64,000 nucleotides of DNA from Aequorivita marisscotiae (lineage in GTDB: Bacteria; Bacteroidota; Bacteroidia; Flavobacteriales; Flavobacteriaceae): contig NZ_CP122379.1 in assembly GCF_029814825.1 (NCBI RefSeq), positions 2,790,001 through 2,854,000 of the forward strand, in the 5' to 3' direction. The translations under genes were made by a program, and so were the position numbers. Under the pieces are notes generated by a model. It searched no databases. It was not told where the DNA came from and was given only the letters and a program-made list of their open reading frames with translations. This document shows, piece after piece, positions 53,018 through 63,167 of the stretch (the stretch's first letter is position 1; the number at the start of each line of letters is the position of its first letter).

Positions 53018-53497
53018 TTATATTTCTTTAAAAATTGAATGCAACAAACGTTTTTTGTCGTTTATACTTTCTTCCATAGAAATCATAGTTTCAGTACGGC
53101 TAACGCCTTCAATATCGTCAATTTGGTAAATCACATCTTTGGCGTGCGCTGTATCGCGTGCTCTAATCTTACAGAAAATATTAAATTTTCCAGTAGTTAC
53201 GTGAGCTACGGTTACAAACGGAATTTCACTAATGCGTTCCAGAACAAATTGGGTTTGCGAAGTTTTAAAAATAAATACACCTACATATGCTATAAAGGCA
53301 TATCCAAGTTTTTTATAATCAACTTGAAGTGAGGATCCGGTGATAATACCCGCCTCTTCCATTTTTTTTACTCTAACGTGAATTGTTCCTGCGGAAATCT
53401 CTAATTTTTTAGCAATATCGGTAAAGGGGATTCGCGTATTGTCAATTAATAGATCTAGAATTTTGTGGTCTGTTTCGTCTAATTTAAATTTTGGCAT
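53018..53497 (-). CDS. Lrp/AsnC family transcriptional regulator
   Basis: A 159-residue regulator with an N-terminal winged helix (FKLDETDHKILDLLIDNTRIPFTDIAKKLEISAGTIHVRVKKME) and a C-terminal RAM ligand-binding domain (YAFIAYVGVFI; ARDTAHAKDVIYQIDDIEGVSRTET). Such proteins form octamers and sense amino acids. The longest frame starts at a TTG seven codons earlier; the ATG at 53497 gives MPKFKLDETD, the usual start. Targets cannot be inferred. Confidence 0.94.
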   Translation of the reverse strand: MPKFKLDETDHKILDLLIDNTRIPFTDIAKKLEISAGTIHVRVKKMEEAGIITGSSLQVDYKKLGYAFIAYVGVFIFKTSQTQFVLERISEIPFVTVAHVTTGKFNIFCKIRARDTAHAKDVIYQIDDIEGVSRTETMISMEESINDKKRLLHSIFKEI

Positions 53498-53530
53498 GTT
53501 TTCTAAATTTTTTTGCAAAACTATGAAGTT

Positions 53531-54697
53531 TTACTCTAAAATAGAATTGTTTTTATGAAAAAATGTTACCGATTTATTCGATTTATCAATAATTTTTGAA
53601 ATATTCGTTCCAACTGTTAAATTTTCTTGCGAATCTGTTAAAATTTCCGCGCCGTTTGCATTTTTTTCAATATATCCGAAACATTTTTTTAGACTTCCTA
53701 TCTCGTCAATAAAAGGTTCAAAGTTTACGATACCGTTCTGCAATATTTCTCGATATTGAATGGCAACGGATACCGTTTTGGAGTCGCCCTCCAATTTCAC
53801 ATTTCTCAAAATAAAATCTTTATGGTTTTTTAGATTTTCGGGAATATCAAAATATTCTTTATAATCTACCTTCTCTCCACTTTTACCAATTATCCCAAAA
53901 ACCGTTAATAGCGAATAAAATATATACTCTCTCGTTTTTTCCCTGGAGTAATCCTGTGCAATGTGGCCTGCTTCAAAGAGCAGTGTTGGCACGCCGTTTT
54001 TTTGAAAAGTATCGCCCACGCAAGCCTCGTTAAAACTATCATCATACCTGCCAACTTGCCCGGGAATATGGGCCATAAGCGTTTTATTTATTCTAACAAT
54101 ATGTTCCATAGCAACTATTCTGGCTTGGGTAATAGTTCTTTTTTTATCGGCTGCCGGCGACAGAAAAGAAACAACGGCAGGATTTCCATTCTTAAAACCA
54201 TAAATTGAACGCTGGTCGTGCAGATTTAAGCACAGATTTGGCTTAATTGTATCAAAAATACCGCGTAGTACTTGACTCTCCCTTTGCGACAACGCTTGGG
54301 CATCGCGATTTAAATCAATACCATTTGCATTTTCGCGGGTGTAATTGCAAGCCCCGTCTGGATTGAGCATTGGGAAAACATAAAAGGTAAAATGCTCCAA
54401 AAATGTTTTAATCTCAGTCTGAAAATATTGTTTCTGATTTATAAATTTTAAAAAGTCGAAAATTGCCTTCGTGGTCGTAGATTCGTTACCGTGCATTTGA
54501 GACCATCCCAATACAATGTTTCTGCCATGACCAATTTTTATAAAAGGAATATCTTGGCCCATTTCTGATTTGCCTGGGACCGTAATTTCAAAATTCTTTT
54601 TATAGCTGTTTACAATTGGGTACACAGTGGTTAAACTAATGTACCTTCCTTGTAACGACGATTCAAAATGATCCTTATACCATTGCTCTATTTTCAT
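53531..54697 (-). CDS. M14 family zinc carboxypeptidase-like protein
   Basis: A 388-residue protein with an M14 peptidase domain (about 30-270). Zinc ligands are in SQMHGNEST (His and Glu) and LCLNLHDQRS (His); NPDGACNYTRENANGIDLNRD is the substrate-binding segment; the catalytic Glu is likely in LLFEAGHIAQD. The C-terminal ~110 residues form a separate small domain. No signal peptide, so cytoplasmic. The substrate is not known; related proteins act on peptidoglycan or on modified C-termini. Confidence 0.86.
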   Translation of the reverse strand: MKIEQWYKDHFESSLQGRYISLTTVYPIVNSYKKNFEITVPGKSEMGQDIPFIKIGHGRNIVLGWSQMHGNESTTTKAIFDFLKFINQKQYFQTEIKTFLEHFTFYVFPMLNPDGACNYTRENANGIDLNRDAQALSQRESQVLRGIFDTIKPNLCLNLHDQRSIYGFKNGNPAVVSFLSPAADKKRTITQARIVAMEHIVRINKTLMAHIPGQVGRYDDSFNEACVGDTFQKNGVPTLLFEAGHIAQDYSREKTREYIFYSLLTVFGIIGKSGEKVDYKEYFDIPENLKNHKDFILRNVKLEGDSKTVSVAIQYREILQNGIVNFEPFIDEIGSLKKCFGYIEKNANGAEILTDSQENLTVGTNISKIIDKSNKSVTFFHKNNSILE

Positions 54698-54989
54698 ACG
54701 TAAAATTATAGTTTACAAAGTTAAACAATGGCTTGTTTACAATTGTAACACTAAAAAACATTGGTTTTAGATTACATCAGTAAACAAAACTATCCTGATT
54801 TAGCTACTGAATTGAAAAAATATAATTACTTCCACATAAACAGGGCTGAATAAACTTAATATCAAACAGTTAAACTGTATTAAATGAAGTGTGTATTTAA
54901 CAATAGCAAGTTCAAATATTAAATATTTTTGTAGTTGATTAAATATAATTTACATTTGTAATCGCTTAATCTTCGAAAACTATGTTACA

Positions 54990-55406
54990 ATGGTAAACGG
55001 TTCTGATTTTACAAAACGACTTGAAAAAATACTGGAATATTACAGTTTAACGGCTGCAGCATTTGCGGAAGAAATAGATTTTAACCGCTCTACTATTTCA
55101 CATTTATTGTCGGGAAGAAATAAACCAAGTTTGGAATTTGTAATGAAACTTTATAAAAAATTTCCAGAGGTTGATATGGACTGGTTACTTTTTGGGAAAG
55201 GCACTTTTCCCACTTCCGTACAAAAAGAACCAAAGGAAAAAATAGAAACCCAAACTCCTACTTCAGATAAAAAGGTAATGGATCTTTTTTCAGATGAAAA
55301 TAGTATGAAGCAAACATTGAGAAGACCAATAACAAATTCTGAAAAACAGATTGAAAAAATAGTGATCTTTTATTCTGACGGAACTTTTAATCTCTATGAA
55401 AATTGA
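54990..55406 (+). CDS. XRE family helix-turn-helix protein
   Basis: A 138-residue protein. Residues about 8-62 form an XRE/Cro-type helix-turn-helix (FAEEIDFNRSTISHLLSGRNKPS, KKFPEVDMDWLLFGKG), followed by a linker and a short C-terminal part (QIEKIVIFYSDGTFNLYE). The arrangement is common for flavobacterial regulators of unknown target. No phage or toxin genes are nearby. Confidence 0.88.
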   Translation: MVNGSDFTKRLEKILEYYSLTAAAFAEEIDFNRSTISHLLSGRNKPSLEFVMKLYKKFPEVDMDWLLFGKGTFPTSVQKEPKEKIETQTPTSDKKVMDLFSDENSMKQTLRRPITNSEKQIEKIVIFYSDGTFNLYEN

Positions 55407-55449
55407 GCCTTTTACAGTTATTTTTCGGAAATTCGCATAAAAATTAAAT

Positions 55450-55821
55450 ATGCGTTTTCTTTTAGTTTTATTGGGTAGTTTTCTTTTCACGGGCTGTTAC
55501 GAGGCAGAGCGAAATTGTGCTAATTTCAGAACAGGCACTTTCGAATTTGAAGCATTATCAGGCACCGAAGTATTTAAAACCACCATTACACGCAACGATT
55601 CTATCGAAGTAGATTACTATCAGGGTAAAACTGACTCATCCTCTATTAGATGGATCAATGATTGCGAATATGTGCTTAAAAAAATAAACCCTAAAAATCA
55701 GGCCGAAAAAAAAGCCATTCTTATAAAAATACTAACTACCAATAAAGACGAGTACACCTTTGAATTTAGTGAAGTGGGTAAAACAAAGAAAAGTAAAGCT
55801 ACCGCAAAGAAGGTTAAGTAA
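55450..55821 (+). CDS. Small lipoprotein of unknown function
   Basis: A 123-residue protein with a signal peptide and lipobox (FLFTGC, Cys16) and a beta-rich mature part (FRTGTFEFEALSGTEVFKTTI, SIRWINDCEYVLKKINP). Homologues in flavobacteria often carry the name DNA topoisomerase IV, which the sequence does not support: it is far too short, exported and has no topoisomerase motif. It follows the XRE gene by 43 bases. Confidence 0.8.
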   Translation: MRFLLVLLGSFLFTGCYEAERNCANFRTGTFEFEALSGTEVFKTTITRNDSIEVDYYQGKTDSSSIRWINDCEYVLKKINPKNQAEKKAILIKILTTNKDEYTFEFSEVGKTKKSKATAKKVK

Positions 55822-55862
55822 TACTGTGCGCTTATAAATCTTCGCAATTTACAAGACGCCGA

Positions 55863-57920
55863 TTATAAGAAATATCTACCCAAAATTGTAAATAGCGTTT
55901 CCTGCTCAATTGGTTTGGTAAGGTAATCGTTCATACCCGATTTAATGCCGCGTTCTACCGCCTCTCTGGTGGCATCTGCAGAAAATCCTAAAATAATAGC
56001 CTTATTACCTATTTTTCTTAAGTACTGAACAATTTCAAAGCCATCGCGCCCCGGCATATGAACATCCATAAAGATAAGATCGTATTGCCGTGAAAGACAT
56101 TCAAGCAATGCTGCGTCGCCATCCTTTGCAATATCTGGCTTTATATTCTTTTTAGATAGAATTTTTTCTAAAATCCTACAATTCAACATATTGTCATCTA
56201 CGATTAAAACGTTTAAGTGACTCAGACTTCGATATTTTCTGTTATTTTCAATTCTATCTTCTTTCGCAACTATGGGAAATTGCAGAGAAACCTTAAAGGT
56301 TGTTCCTTTACCCAATTTACTTTCTACCTTAATATTCCCCTGCATAAAATCTATGAGCATTTTGGTTATTGCAAGCCCTAAACCACTTCCTTGGTGTTTT
56401 TTAGTGATTCCAAAATCTAACTGTTTGAATCTTTCAAAAATGGCTTCTTTTTGTGAAGGATCAATTCCGATGCCCGTATCGGTCACGTCAAAATTAATAT
56501 ATAGTTGGCCAGCTACTTCTTTTTCTTCATAAAAAACTTTAATAAACCCTGCGTTTGTAAATTTCACGGCATTGCTTATAAGGTTTGTAAAAATTTGCTC
56601 CGTTCGCGAAACATCGCCAGTAACCACTTTTGATTTTTTGATTTCATTAAAATTTGAATGCACTTCGAGCCCCTTCATTTTAGCAGCTTGAGAGTATATT
56701 TCTAAAATTTGCTTTAGGGTAATAAACGGGTTAAAAACTTCTTCGGAAAGTTCCATTTTTCCCGATTCAATTTTATCTATATGGAGAATATTATTTACCA
56801 AGTTTAACAAGGTTCGAGAGGAATTTTGCATTAATTTTAAAAATTCCTTTTCGCTCGCCAACAGCTTTTTGCCTTCTAAAATTTCTGAAATACTTAAAAT
56901 AGCACTTAACGGAGTTCTAATTTCATGGCTCATATGCGAAAGAAACTGTGTTTTGGCCATGGATGCATCTTCTGCTCGCTGTCTTTCTAATTTGAGCTCC
57001 TCGTTGAGTGCATTAAGTTTATGGTTTATGAGTTTATCCTTTTTAATCTGACTTTTGCCCAATAAAAAGAAATACCCCAACAACCCTATTAATAAAGAGC
57101 CAAAAATACTCAGTGCAAGAATAATATTTTGTAGCGGTGTAGCATATAATTCACTTTTAGAATTATACATAAATTCAAACTTCCAGGCGCCATTCACTCT
57201 GTCTGCAAAGGGCTTTAATTTTCTTTCGAATATCTGTTTTTCGTTAAAGTCCGCTCTATTAGGTGTATTATAACTATAAAATGTCTTGCCTGTTTCGTCT
57301 TTAATCAAAACACTAAAAATGTTTTGTTTGGAGCTGATATTGTCAAATTGACTTTTAAAATCCATTCCTGCTGAAACAGTTCCCTGAAAAGTATTGTTGT
57401 AATACACAGGAACATCAACCAAAAAAGCTTTTCCGCTTTGGGTAAGATCTAGCCACGGTGTTATATTTGTTAAAGTATCTTTAGAATTTGCCAACCATCC
57501 CGGGTAGCGATAAATTAACTTAGAGATATCTAGATTGAGTGCTTTTCTGTTAGCCTCAAGAGGGGTTACAAAATTTATTATACCCGTACTATCAACGAAA
57601 AATACAAATTTAATAGACTGATTTTGTTTAATAATACGTTCCGAATCAGATTTAATATAATCTTGAAACCTGCCATCACTCTCCACGATCCGGTCTCTTA
57701 AACCTTCCAAAGAGTGAATATTGTGATAAATTATTTTTCGAAAATCTTGATAAGTTAAACTACCTACAATGTCTAATTGTTTCAGTTTGAAGTCTCTCTG
57801 TTCATTAATTATCGTATAATAACCAATTAAACTTATAGTGGTAAAAAATAAAAAGATGAGCAGTGAATATGTGCCAATTTTGTAATTCCGAATGAATGAA
57901 AAAGGTTTGGTTGTCAGCAT
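55863..57920 (-). CDS. Hybrid sensor histidine kinase/response regulator
   Basis: A 685-residue membrane kinase. Two helices (about 14-34 and 266-288) enclose a ~230-residue periplasmic sensor of the dCache/CHASE type (FVDSTGIINFVTP; SGKAFLVDVPVYYNN; VSAGMDFKSQFDN). The HisKA domain follows with phospho-acceptor His332 in SHMSHEIRTPLSA, then an ATPase domain (NLISNAVKF, DTGIGIDPSQ, GSGLGLAIT), and a receiver (VDDNMLNCRIL) with Asp619 in FMDVHMPG and LTKP. No output protein is adjacent. Confidence 0.94.
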   Translation of the reverse strand: MLTTKPFSFIRNYKIGTYSLLIFLFFTTISLIGYYTIINEQRDFKLKQLDIVGSLTYQDFRKIIYHNIHSLEGLRDRIVESDGRFQDYIKSDSERIIKQNQSIKFVFFVDSTGIINFVTPLEANRKALNLDISKLIYRYPGWLANSKDTLTNITPWLDLTQSGKAFLVDVPVYYNNTFQGTVSAGMDFKSQFDNISSKQNIFSVLIKDETGKTFYSYNTPNRADFNEKQIFERKLKPFADRVNGAWKFEFMYNSKSELYATPLQNIILALSIFGSLLIGLLGYFFLLGKSQIKKDKLINHKLNALNEELKLERQRAEDASMAKTQFLSHMSHEIRTPLSAILSISEILEGKKLLASEKEFLKLMQNSSRTLLNLVNNILHIDKIESGKMELSEEVFNPFITLKQILEIYSQAAKMKGLEVHSNFNEIKKSKVVTGDVSRTEQIFTNLISNAVKFTNAGFIKVFYEEKEVAGQLYINFDVTDTGIGIDPSQKEAIFERFKQLDFGITKKHQGSGLGLAITKMLIDFMQGNIKVESKLGKGTTFKVSLQFPIVAKEDRIENNRKYRSLSHLNVLIVDDNMLNCRILEKILSKKNIKPDIAKDGDAALLECLSRQYDLIFMDVHMPGRDGFEIVQYLRKIGNKAIILGFSADATREAVERGIKSGMNDYLTKPIEQETLFTILGRYFL

Positions 57921-57967
57921 TTTTAAAGTTACTAAAAAAATATTTTTATATAATAACTTGCTGAGTT

Positions 57968-58408
57968 CTATTTTTTAGCTGGACTTTTATCTTTTAGCAA
58001 CGTATTTTGCTCTTCCATAAGTTTTTCAATATTGGCTAAAAGCTGAATATTTTTAGGTGTTTCGACGGTTTTGTTATGAGGATCTTCAGATTTTTTCTTG
58101 AAACGGTTAATGAATTTTATAACCATAAAAATGGTAAATGCTATAATAAAAAAGTCGATTAATACTTCCAGCAATTCGCCATATCCCACCGCCACCTCCT
58201 CAGCGGTGTCTGTTGCCTTGCGAAGTATATACTTTTTATTGGAAAGATTTACTCCATCTGTAAGCATAGAAAGCGGAGGCATGACCACCTTTTTTACAAT
58301 AGTACTAATAACATTATTGAAGGCCGTACCGATTACGATACCCACCGCCATATCTATCATATTGCCTTTAATGGCAAAGTTTTTAAATTCTTGAAAAAAA
58401 GTAGCCAT
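57968..58408 (-). CDS. mscL: Large-conductance mechanosensitive channel
   Basis: A 146-residue MscL: N-terminal FFQEFKNFAIKGNMIDMAVGIVIGTAFN, the first pore helix with its small-residue pattern, a periplasmic loop, a second helix (LLEVLIDFFIIAFTIFMVIKFINRF) and a cytoplasmic tail. It opens under membrane tension and protects against osmotic downshock. Single gene. Confidence 0.96.
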   Translation of the reverse strand: MATFFQEFKNFAIKGNMIDMAVGIVIGTAFNNVISTIVKKVVMPPLSMLTDGVNLSNKKYILRKATDTAEEVAVGYGELLEVLIDFFIIAFTIFMVIKFINRFKKKSEDPHNKTVETPKNIQLLANIEKLMEEQNTLLKDKSPAKK

Positions 58409-58488
58409 CGTATTAATTCGGGTTTTTATGAATATACAAGTTTAGCAAACATTATATAATTAGAAAAGTAAAAATAATATGCAGTAGC

Positions 58489-59184
58489 TTAGATACGGCC
58501 TGCAATACGATCTTTCGCCAATTGAAGAACCGTATGAAATTGATCTTCTAGATTCATTTCAGAATTATCAATTTCTATGGCGTCTGCGGCTTTTCGAAGG
58601 GGGGAATCGGTACGGGTAGTATCTATATGGTCGCGTTCCTGAATATTGCTTAAAACCGCCTGAAAGTCAATATTATCACCACGAGCCACAAGTTCTTTAT
58701 ACCTGCGTTGTGCACGTTCATTGGCCGAGGCATTCATAAATATTTTAAGTTCAGCTTTTGGAAAAACAACTGTACCAATATCTCGTCCGTCCATTACTAC
58801 ACCTTTATCCAAGCCCATTTTTTGTTGCTGAGCAACTAATTTAGCCCGTACTTCGTGTACTGTTGCAATTGGACTTACGAACGCCGAAACTTCCAAATTA
58901 CGGATTAGTTCTTCAACATCCTTTCCATTTAAAAAAATATGAGCTTTGGCCCAACTTGCGTCTTTTTCAAATTTTAAGTCGATTGAATTGAGGGATTCTT
59001 TAAGTTTTTCAACATTAAAATTATCTTTTGAAATTATACCTTCTTGCATGGCATACAAAGTTACCGCACGGTACATGGCTCCGCTATCTACATATACATA
59101 TCCCAAATAATCGGCCAGTTGTTTAGCCACCGTACTTTTTCCTGTGGAAGAATAACCGTCAATTGCAATGGTAATTTTTTTCAT
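58489..59184 (-). CDS. cmk: Cytidylate kinase
   Basis: A 231-residue (d)CMP kinase. P-loop IDGYSSTGKSTVAKQLA, VDSGAMYRAVTLYA, VMDGRDIGTVVFP and the lid RAQRRYKEL are diagnostic. The ATG overlaps the stop codon of porQ by one base (TAATG), so the two are coupled; the porQ-cmk pairing is familiar in Bacteroidota. Confidence 0.96.
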   Translation of the reverse strand: MKKITIAIDGYSSTGKSTVAKQLADYLGYVYVDSGAMYRAVTLYAMQEGIISKDNFNVEKLKESLNSIDLKFEKDASWAKAHIFLNGKDVEELIRNLEVSAFVSPIATVHEVRAKLVAQQQKMGLDKGVVMDGRDIGTVVFPKAELKIFMNASANERAQRRYKELVARGDNIDFQAVLSNIQERDHIDTTRTDSPLRKAADAIEIDNSEMNLEDQFHTVLQLAKDRIAGRI

Positions 59185-60203
59185 TATTGAAAATCGATAT
59201 TTAATCCAAAAAAACTGGAGGTTGCCGCCGTGCTATATTTTGAATAGGAATAGCTCAATCTCATTTTATTGAGCTTAATGGCAAAACCGGCACTAAGACC
59301 GGCAAATGCACGTTTTTCTGCAATACGGAGTTCTTCTCCCCTTCTAAAATTATAACCTAACCTTATATTAAACCCGCTTTCGGGAAAAAGTTCAATGCCC
59401 ACAATGGCGTGCCTAAAGGTATTGTCTATAAAATTAATATTTTCCTTTTTTACGTTGCCCTCCAAATCGGTTTCTTCTCTTGAGGGATTGGAAAAAGCAA
59501 CATTCCAAATTTGCATATTTTCCATTGTAAAATGCCACCGAATTGGAACGTTTTGCAACGTCTGCGAAATTCCGAAAATAAGTTCAAACGGCAAGGGTTC
59601 ATATGTTTCGTGATACGGAGTAAACTGGGTTCCCAAATTTCTTGCAACCCCTGTTATGTGTAAATCCCAATCTTCATAAACGTACATAATCCCTATATCT
59701 AAGGCGCCTCCAAGGGAAGAGTAATTTTCTAAAGTTGAAGAAATAAGTTTTAGGTTTACCCCGATGTGAAAGTTGGTAAACGCAATATTTCTGGCGTGCC
59801 CCATGGAAAGTGCTACTTCACCTCCACTAAAGCTGCTCGTGGGGTTTCCTGTTTCGTCATAACCATCAAATTTACCATAATTAACATACGTTACTCCAGC
59901 GTGTAAAACCTGGGTTCTTCTGTCCCACAAATAGGCATAGGCCGCGGTGCCGTAGTTTACGTCGCCTATATAATTTGTGTAGTTTAATGATAGTTGATTA
60001 TCCATCGCCCAATTAATACTAGCCGGATTAAACAAGGCTTGAGTGGGGTCATAATCGTAGTTTGTTACCACTTTTCCTCCCAAGGCGGCCATTCGAGGGC
60101 TATTAACCAAGTTTAAAAATTGGTACGTTGCCCTGCCTCCTACCTGTGCCATTAATAGCTGAGAGGTAATGAGCGAAAAAATTAAGAAAATCCTTTGGGA
60201 CAT
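59184..60203 (-). CDS. porQ: Type IX secretion system protein PorQ
   Basis: A 339-residue outer-membrane beta-barrel of the PorP/PorQ kind. Signal peptide with cut after LLMAQ (about 20), then VGGRATYQFLNLVNSPRMAALGG, a typical start of PorQ. Alternating beta strands fill the rest (NQLSLNYTNYIGDVNYGTAAYAY; RHAIVGIELFPESG; MRLSYSYSKYS). In studied T9SS, PorQ works with PorU/PorV/PorZ in attachment of cargo at the cell surface. porX, a T9SS regulator, is also present in the window. Confidence 0.88.
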   Translation of the reverse strand: MSQRIFLIFSLITSQLLMAQVGGRATYQFLNLVNSPRMAALGGKVVTNYDYDPTQALFNPASINWAMDNQLSLNYTNYIGDVNYGTAAYAYLWDRRTQVLHAGVTYVNYGKFDGYDETGNPTSSFSGGEVALSMGHARNIAFTNFHIGVNLKLISSTLENYSSLGGALDIGIMYVYEDWDLHITGVARNLGTQFTPYHETYEPLPFELIFGISQTLQNVPIRWHFTMENMQIWNVAFSNPSREETDLEGNVKKENINFIDNTFRHAIVGIELFPESGFNIRLGYNFRRGEELRIAEKRAFAGLSAGFAIKLNKMRLSYSYSKYSTAATSSFFGLNIDFQ

Positions 60204-60233
60204 AAACGCGTGTTGACGTAACTAAAAGCTAAA

Positions 60234-60262
60234 CGAATGTAAGTATAATTTATTTTCACAAA
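60234..60262 (-). promoter_or_regulatory. Putative promoter of porQ-cmk
   Basis: On the minus strand a TTTG at 60259-60262 (-33) and TACATTCG at 60234-60241 (-7, one mismatch to TAnnTTTG) are 17 bases apart, 30 bases before the porQ start. Confidence 0.5.
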
Positions 60263-60359
60263 GGAAAGAAACATCCGTGAATAATCTTTAAAATTAAAAG
60301 GAAATCACAACGATTTTTAATATGAAAACTAAAGAAACAGCCTATATTCTACTAAAATG

Positions 60360-60408
60360 ATTAAGGGCCGTGGCGTAGTTGCAGCGCAACTATACCTCAA
60401 CCCTTAAT
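60360..60408. repeat. Long bipartite hairpin between lon and porQ
   Basis: An outer 8-bp stem ATTAAGGG/CCCTTAAT and an inner 7-bp stem TAGTTGC/GCAACTA with loop AGC are joined by weakly paired 8-base arms. It follows the lon stop by 15 bases; it may work as the lon terminator, but the run of T is poor, so it could be another dispersed palindromic repeat. Confidence 0.55.
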
Positions 60409-60422
60409 TTTATATAATATAT

Positions 60423-62873
60423 CTAAAGTTCTTTAGCGTCTTTTACCTTTTCTTTTGAGAGCGCTAAATTAATTACATCGCTCATCTCCTTAACATAATG
60501 GAAGGTTAAACCTTTTAAATACTCTGGTTTTATTTCGTCAATATCTCTTTTATTGTCTTCACAAAGTAAGATTTCTTTGATACGGGCGCGTTTAGCTGCT
60601 AGAATTTTTTCTTTTATTCCACCCACGGGCAGCACCTTTCCACGAAGTGTTATTTCACCTGTCATTGCGATAGATTTTTTTACTTTCCTTTGAGTGAAAA
60701 GCGACACTAGCGAAGTTAGCATAGTAATCCCTGCACTTGGACCATCTTTTGGAGTTGCTCCTTCCGGCACGTGAATATGTACATTGTATTTATCGAAAAT
60801 ATCGGGATTAATCCCAAGTTTTTCAGCATTAGATTTAATATATTCTAAAGCAATGGTGGCAGATTCCTTCATTACCTTACCAAGGTTACCCGTCATATTT
60901 AAGGTGCCTTTTCCCTTAGATAATGTAGATTCTATAAAGAGTATATCGCCACCCACTTTTGTCCAGGCCAAACCGGTAACCACACCGGCAACATCGTTGT
61001 TTTCGTATTTATCGCGCTCCATTTTTGGCGCTCCAAGAACTTCGACAATTACATCGTTGGATATTTTTACCTCGTACTCCTCCTCCATCGCAATTTTCAT
61101 TGCGGCGTAGCGAACCATTTTTGCAATTTGTTTTTCCAAACCACGTACACCGCTTTCGCGGGTATAACCTTCCACAATTTTTTCGAGTTGTGGTTTAGCT
61201 ATCTTTAACGAGTCGCTATTTAATCCGTGTTCTTTTAATTGTTTAGGGAGCAAATGGCGTTTTGCTATTTCTACCTTTTCTTCAATTGTATAACCGGTAA
61301 CGTTGATAATTTCCATTCTATCGCGCAAAGCGGGTTGAATGGTACTTAAACTGTTTGAAGTAGCAATAAACATAACTTTAGAAAGATCGTAACCCAATTC
61401 TAAAAAGTTATCGTAAAAAGCGTGATTTTGCTCCGGATCCAACACCTCTAGCATAGCCGAGGAAGGATCGCCCTGATTGCTCACCGAAATTTTATCTATT
61501 TCGTCTAAAACAAAAACCGGATTACTGGTTTCAGCTTTTTTAATACTTTGTACAATACGTCCGGGCATTGCGCCAATGTAAGTTTTTCTGTGCCCGCGAA
61601 TTTCCGCCTCGTCACGTAATCCACCCAAACTCATTCTAACGTATTTTCTACCTAAGGCTTCTGCAATAGATTTTCCCAAAGAGGTTTTCCCTACTCCTGG
61701 AGGTCCGTAAAGACAGAGAATTGGCGATTTCATATCGTTCCGAAGTTTTAAAACAGCCAAGTATTCAATAATTCGCTGCTTAACATCGTCTAGCCCATAA
61801 TGGTCGCGGTCTAAAATTTTTCGTGCGCGTTTTAAATCAAATTTATCCTTACTGTATTTGTTCCACGGAAGATCTAAAAGAAGATCTAAATAGTTCCGTT
61901 GAATACTAAATTCGGCAACCTGCGGATTCATGCGTTGCATTTTTGCCAATTCTTTCTGGAAATGCTTTTCAACTTCCTTGCTCCACTTTTTAGTTTTGGA
62001 ACGTTCGCGCATTTCTTCAATTTCTTCTTCCATAGACGAACCTCCCAATTCTTGTTGGATGGTTTTCATTTGCTGTTGAAGAAAATACTCACGTTGTTGC
62101 TGGTTAATGTCGCTTTGTACCTTAGATTGAATATCATTGCGAAGCGATAATTTCTGAATTTCCATATTCATATACCGAAGCGTTTCCAGCGCGCGATCTT
62201 TCAGGTTGTTTATTTCTAAAAGAGCCTGTTTTTGTTCTACTTCAATATTTAAATTTGAAGAAACAAAATTTATCAGAAAACTAGAGCTTTCAATATTTTT
62301 AATAGCAAAAGCAGCTTCCGAAGGAATATTCGGGCTCTCTTTTATAATTTTAAGCGCCATTTCCTTAATAGATTCAATAATGGCTAAAAACTCTTCGCTC
62401 TCCTTTTCCGGACGTGCCTCTGCAACTTCTTTAATGGTTGCGGTCATGTACGGTTCGGTAGTAATTACCTCCGAAACCTCAAAACGTTTTTTACCTTGAA
62501 TAATTACGGTTGTATTGCCGTCAGGCATTTTTAGTACACGAAGAATTTGTGCCACCGTGCCAACGGTATTAATATCGCCAATACCCGGTTCTTCCTCATC
62601 TTCGTCTTTTTGCGAAACAACACCAATAACTTTATTTCCTTTATTGGTTTCATTAATTAACTTAATAGATTTGTCGCGCCCAGCGGTAATAGGAATAACC
62701 ACTCCCGGAAACAATACAGTGTTCCGTAAGGGTAAAATTGGTAGTATTTCGGGAAGATCTTCTTTGCTCATCGCGTCCTCATCCTCTGCGGACATAAGCG
62801 GAATAAATTCAGCATCTTCTTTTAAATCTTGAAATGACAACTTGTCTAATGTTGTAAGTTTTGAATTGCCCAT
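60423..62873 (-). CDS. lon: ATP-dependent Lon protease
   Basis: An 816-residue LonA. N-terminal LAN domain ([19 protein letters not shown], about 40-250), coiled coil, AAA+ module (Walker [15 protein letters not shown]; Walker [12 protein letters not shown]), and the protease domain with catalytic Ser in [11 protein letters not shown] and Lys in [14 protein letters not shown]. It degrades misfolded and regulatory proteins in the cytoplasm. Upstream is a promoter-like box inside an inverted repeat, so regulation by a repressor is likely. Confidence 0.97.
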   Translation of the reverse strand: MGNSKLTTLDKLSFQDLKEDAEFIPLMSAEDEDAMSKEDLPEILPILPLRNTVLFPGVVIPITAGRDKSIKLINETNKGNKVIGVVSQKDEDEEEPGIGDINTVGTVAQILRVLKMPDGNTTVIIQGKKRFEVSEVITTEPYMTATIKEVAEARPEKESEEFLAIIESIKEMALKIIKESPNIPSEAAFAIKNIESSSFLINFVSSNLNIEVEQKQALLEINNLKDRALETLRYMNMEIQKLSLRNDIQSKVQSDINQQQREYFLQQQMKTIQQELGGSSMEEEIEEMRERSKTKKWSKEVEKHFQKELAKMQRMNPQVAEFSIQRNYLDLLLDLPWNKYSKDKFDLKRARKILDRDHYGLDDVKQRIIEYLAVLKLRNDMKSPILCLYGPPGVGKTSLGKSIAEALGRKYVRMSLGGLRDEAEIRGHRKTYIGAMPGRIVQSIKKAETSNPVFVLDEIDKISVSNQGDPSSAMLEVLDPEQNHAFYDNFLELGYDLSKVMFIATSNSLSTIQPALRDRMEIINVTGYTIEEKVEIAKRHLLPKQLKEHGLNSDSLKIAKPQLEKIVEGYTRESGVRGLEKQIAKMVRYAAMKIAMEEEYEVKISNDVIVEVLGAPKMERDKYENNDVAGVVTGLAWTKVGGDILFIESTLSKGKGTLNMTGNLGKVMKESATIALEYIKSNAEKLGINPDIFDKYNVHIHVPEGATPKDGPSAGITMLTSLVSLFTQRKVKKSIAMTGEITLRGKVLPVGGIKEKILAAKRARIKEILLCEDNKRDIDEIKPEYLKGLTFHYVKEMSDVINLALSKEKVKDAKEL

Positions 62874-62886
62874 AAATATGATTAAG

Positions 62887-62918
62887 ACATTGTGTCACAA
62901 ATGTAGTATTCACAATGT
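62887..62918 (-). promoter_or_regulatory. Operator-like inverted repeat around the lon -7 element
   Basis: A perfect 8-bp inverted repeat ACATTGTG-N16-CACAATGT flanks TACATTTG (minus strand, 62898-62905), which matches the Bacteroidota -7 consensus. The site is 14 bases before the lon start. The layout suits a dimeric repressor that covers the promoter. Confidence 0.5.
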
Positions 62919-63113
62919 ACTGATTTTTAAATTTTAAGTTTTTATTAATAAAAAAACACTGGCTTTCAAGTGGTTTATAGTGTCTTCTCTAATATGATTC
63001 AAGAGTTATGCCAGTTATACCTAACAATGCAACAAGTAGCGATTAATGGATAAATATTAAACCGAAGCCAAGTTTTGAATATTTGTAAGATTTAATTTGA
63101 AGTGTGAAAAATA

Positions 63114-63150
63114 AAAAGCCATTTCTAGAGTTTCTAAAAATGGCTTTTTA
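63114..63150 (-). terminator. Terminator after the surface-protein gene
   Basis: A perfect 12-bp stem AAAAAGCCATTT/AAATGGCTTTTT with a 13-base loop; its T-rich side reads as a terminator on the minus strand, 18 bases after the stop codon at 63168. Confidence 0.85.
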
Positions 63151-63167
63151 AATAATTAAGTTTCTGG

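Noticed and set aside
54990..55406. Toxin-antitoxin or phage repressor role for the XRE-type protein
   Set aside because: No toxin gene, integrase or phage gene is adjacent; the next gene is a small lipoprotein.
55450..55821. DNA topoisomerase IV annotation that is common for such proteins
   Set aside because: The product is a 123-residue lipoprotein with no topoisomerase motif.
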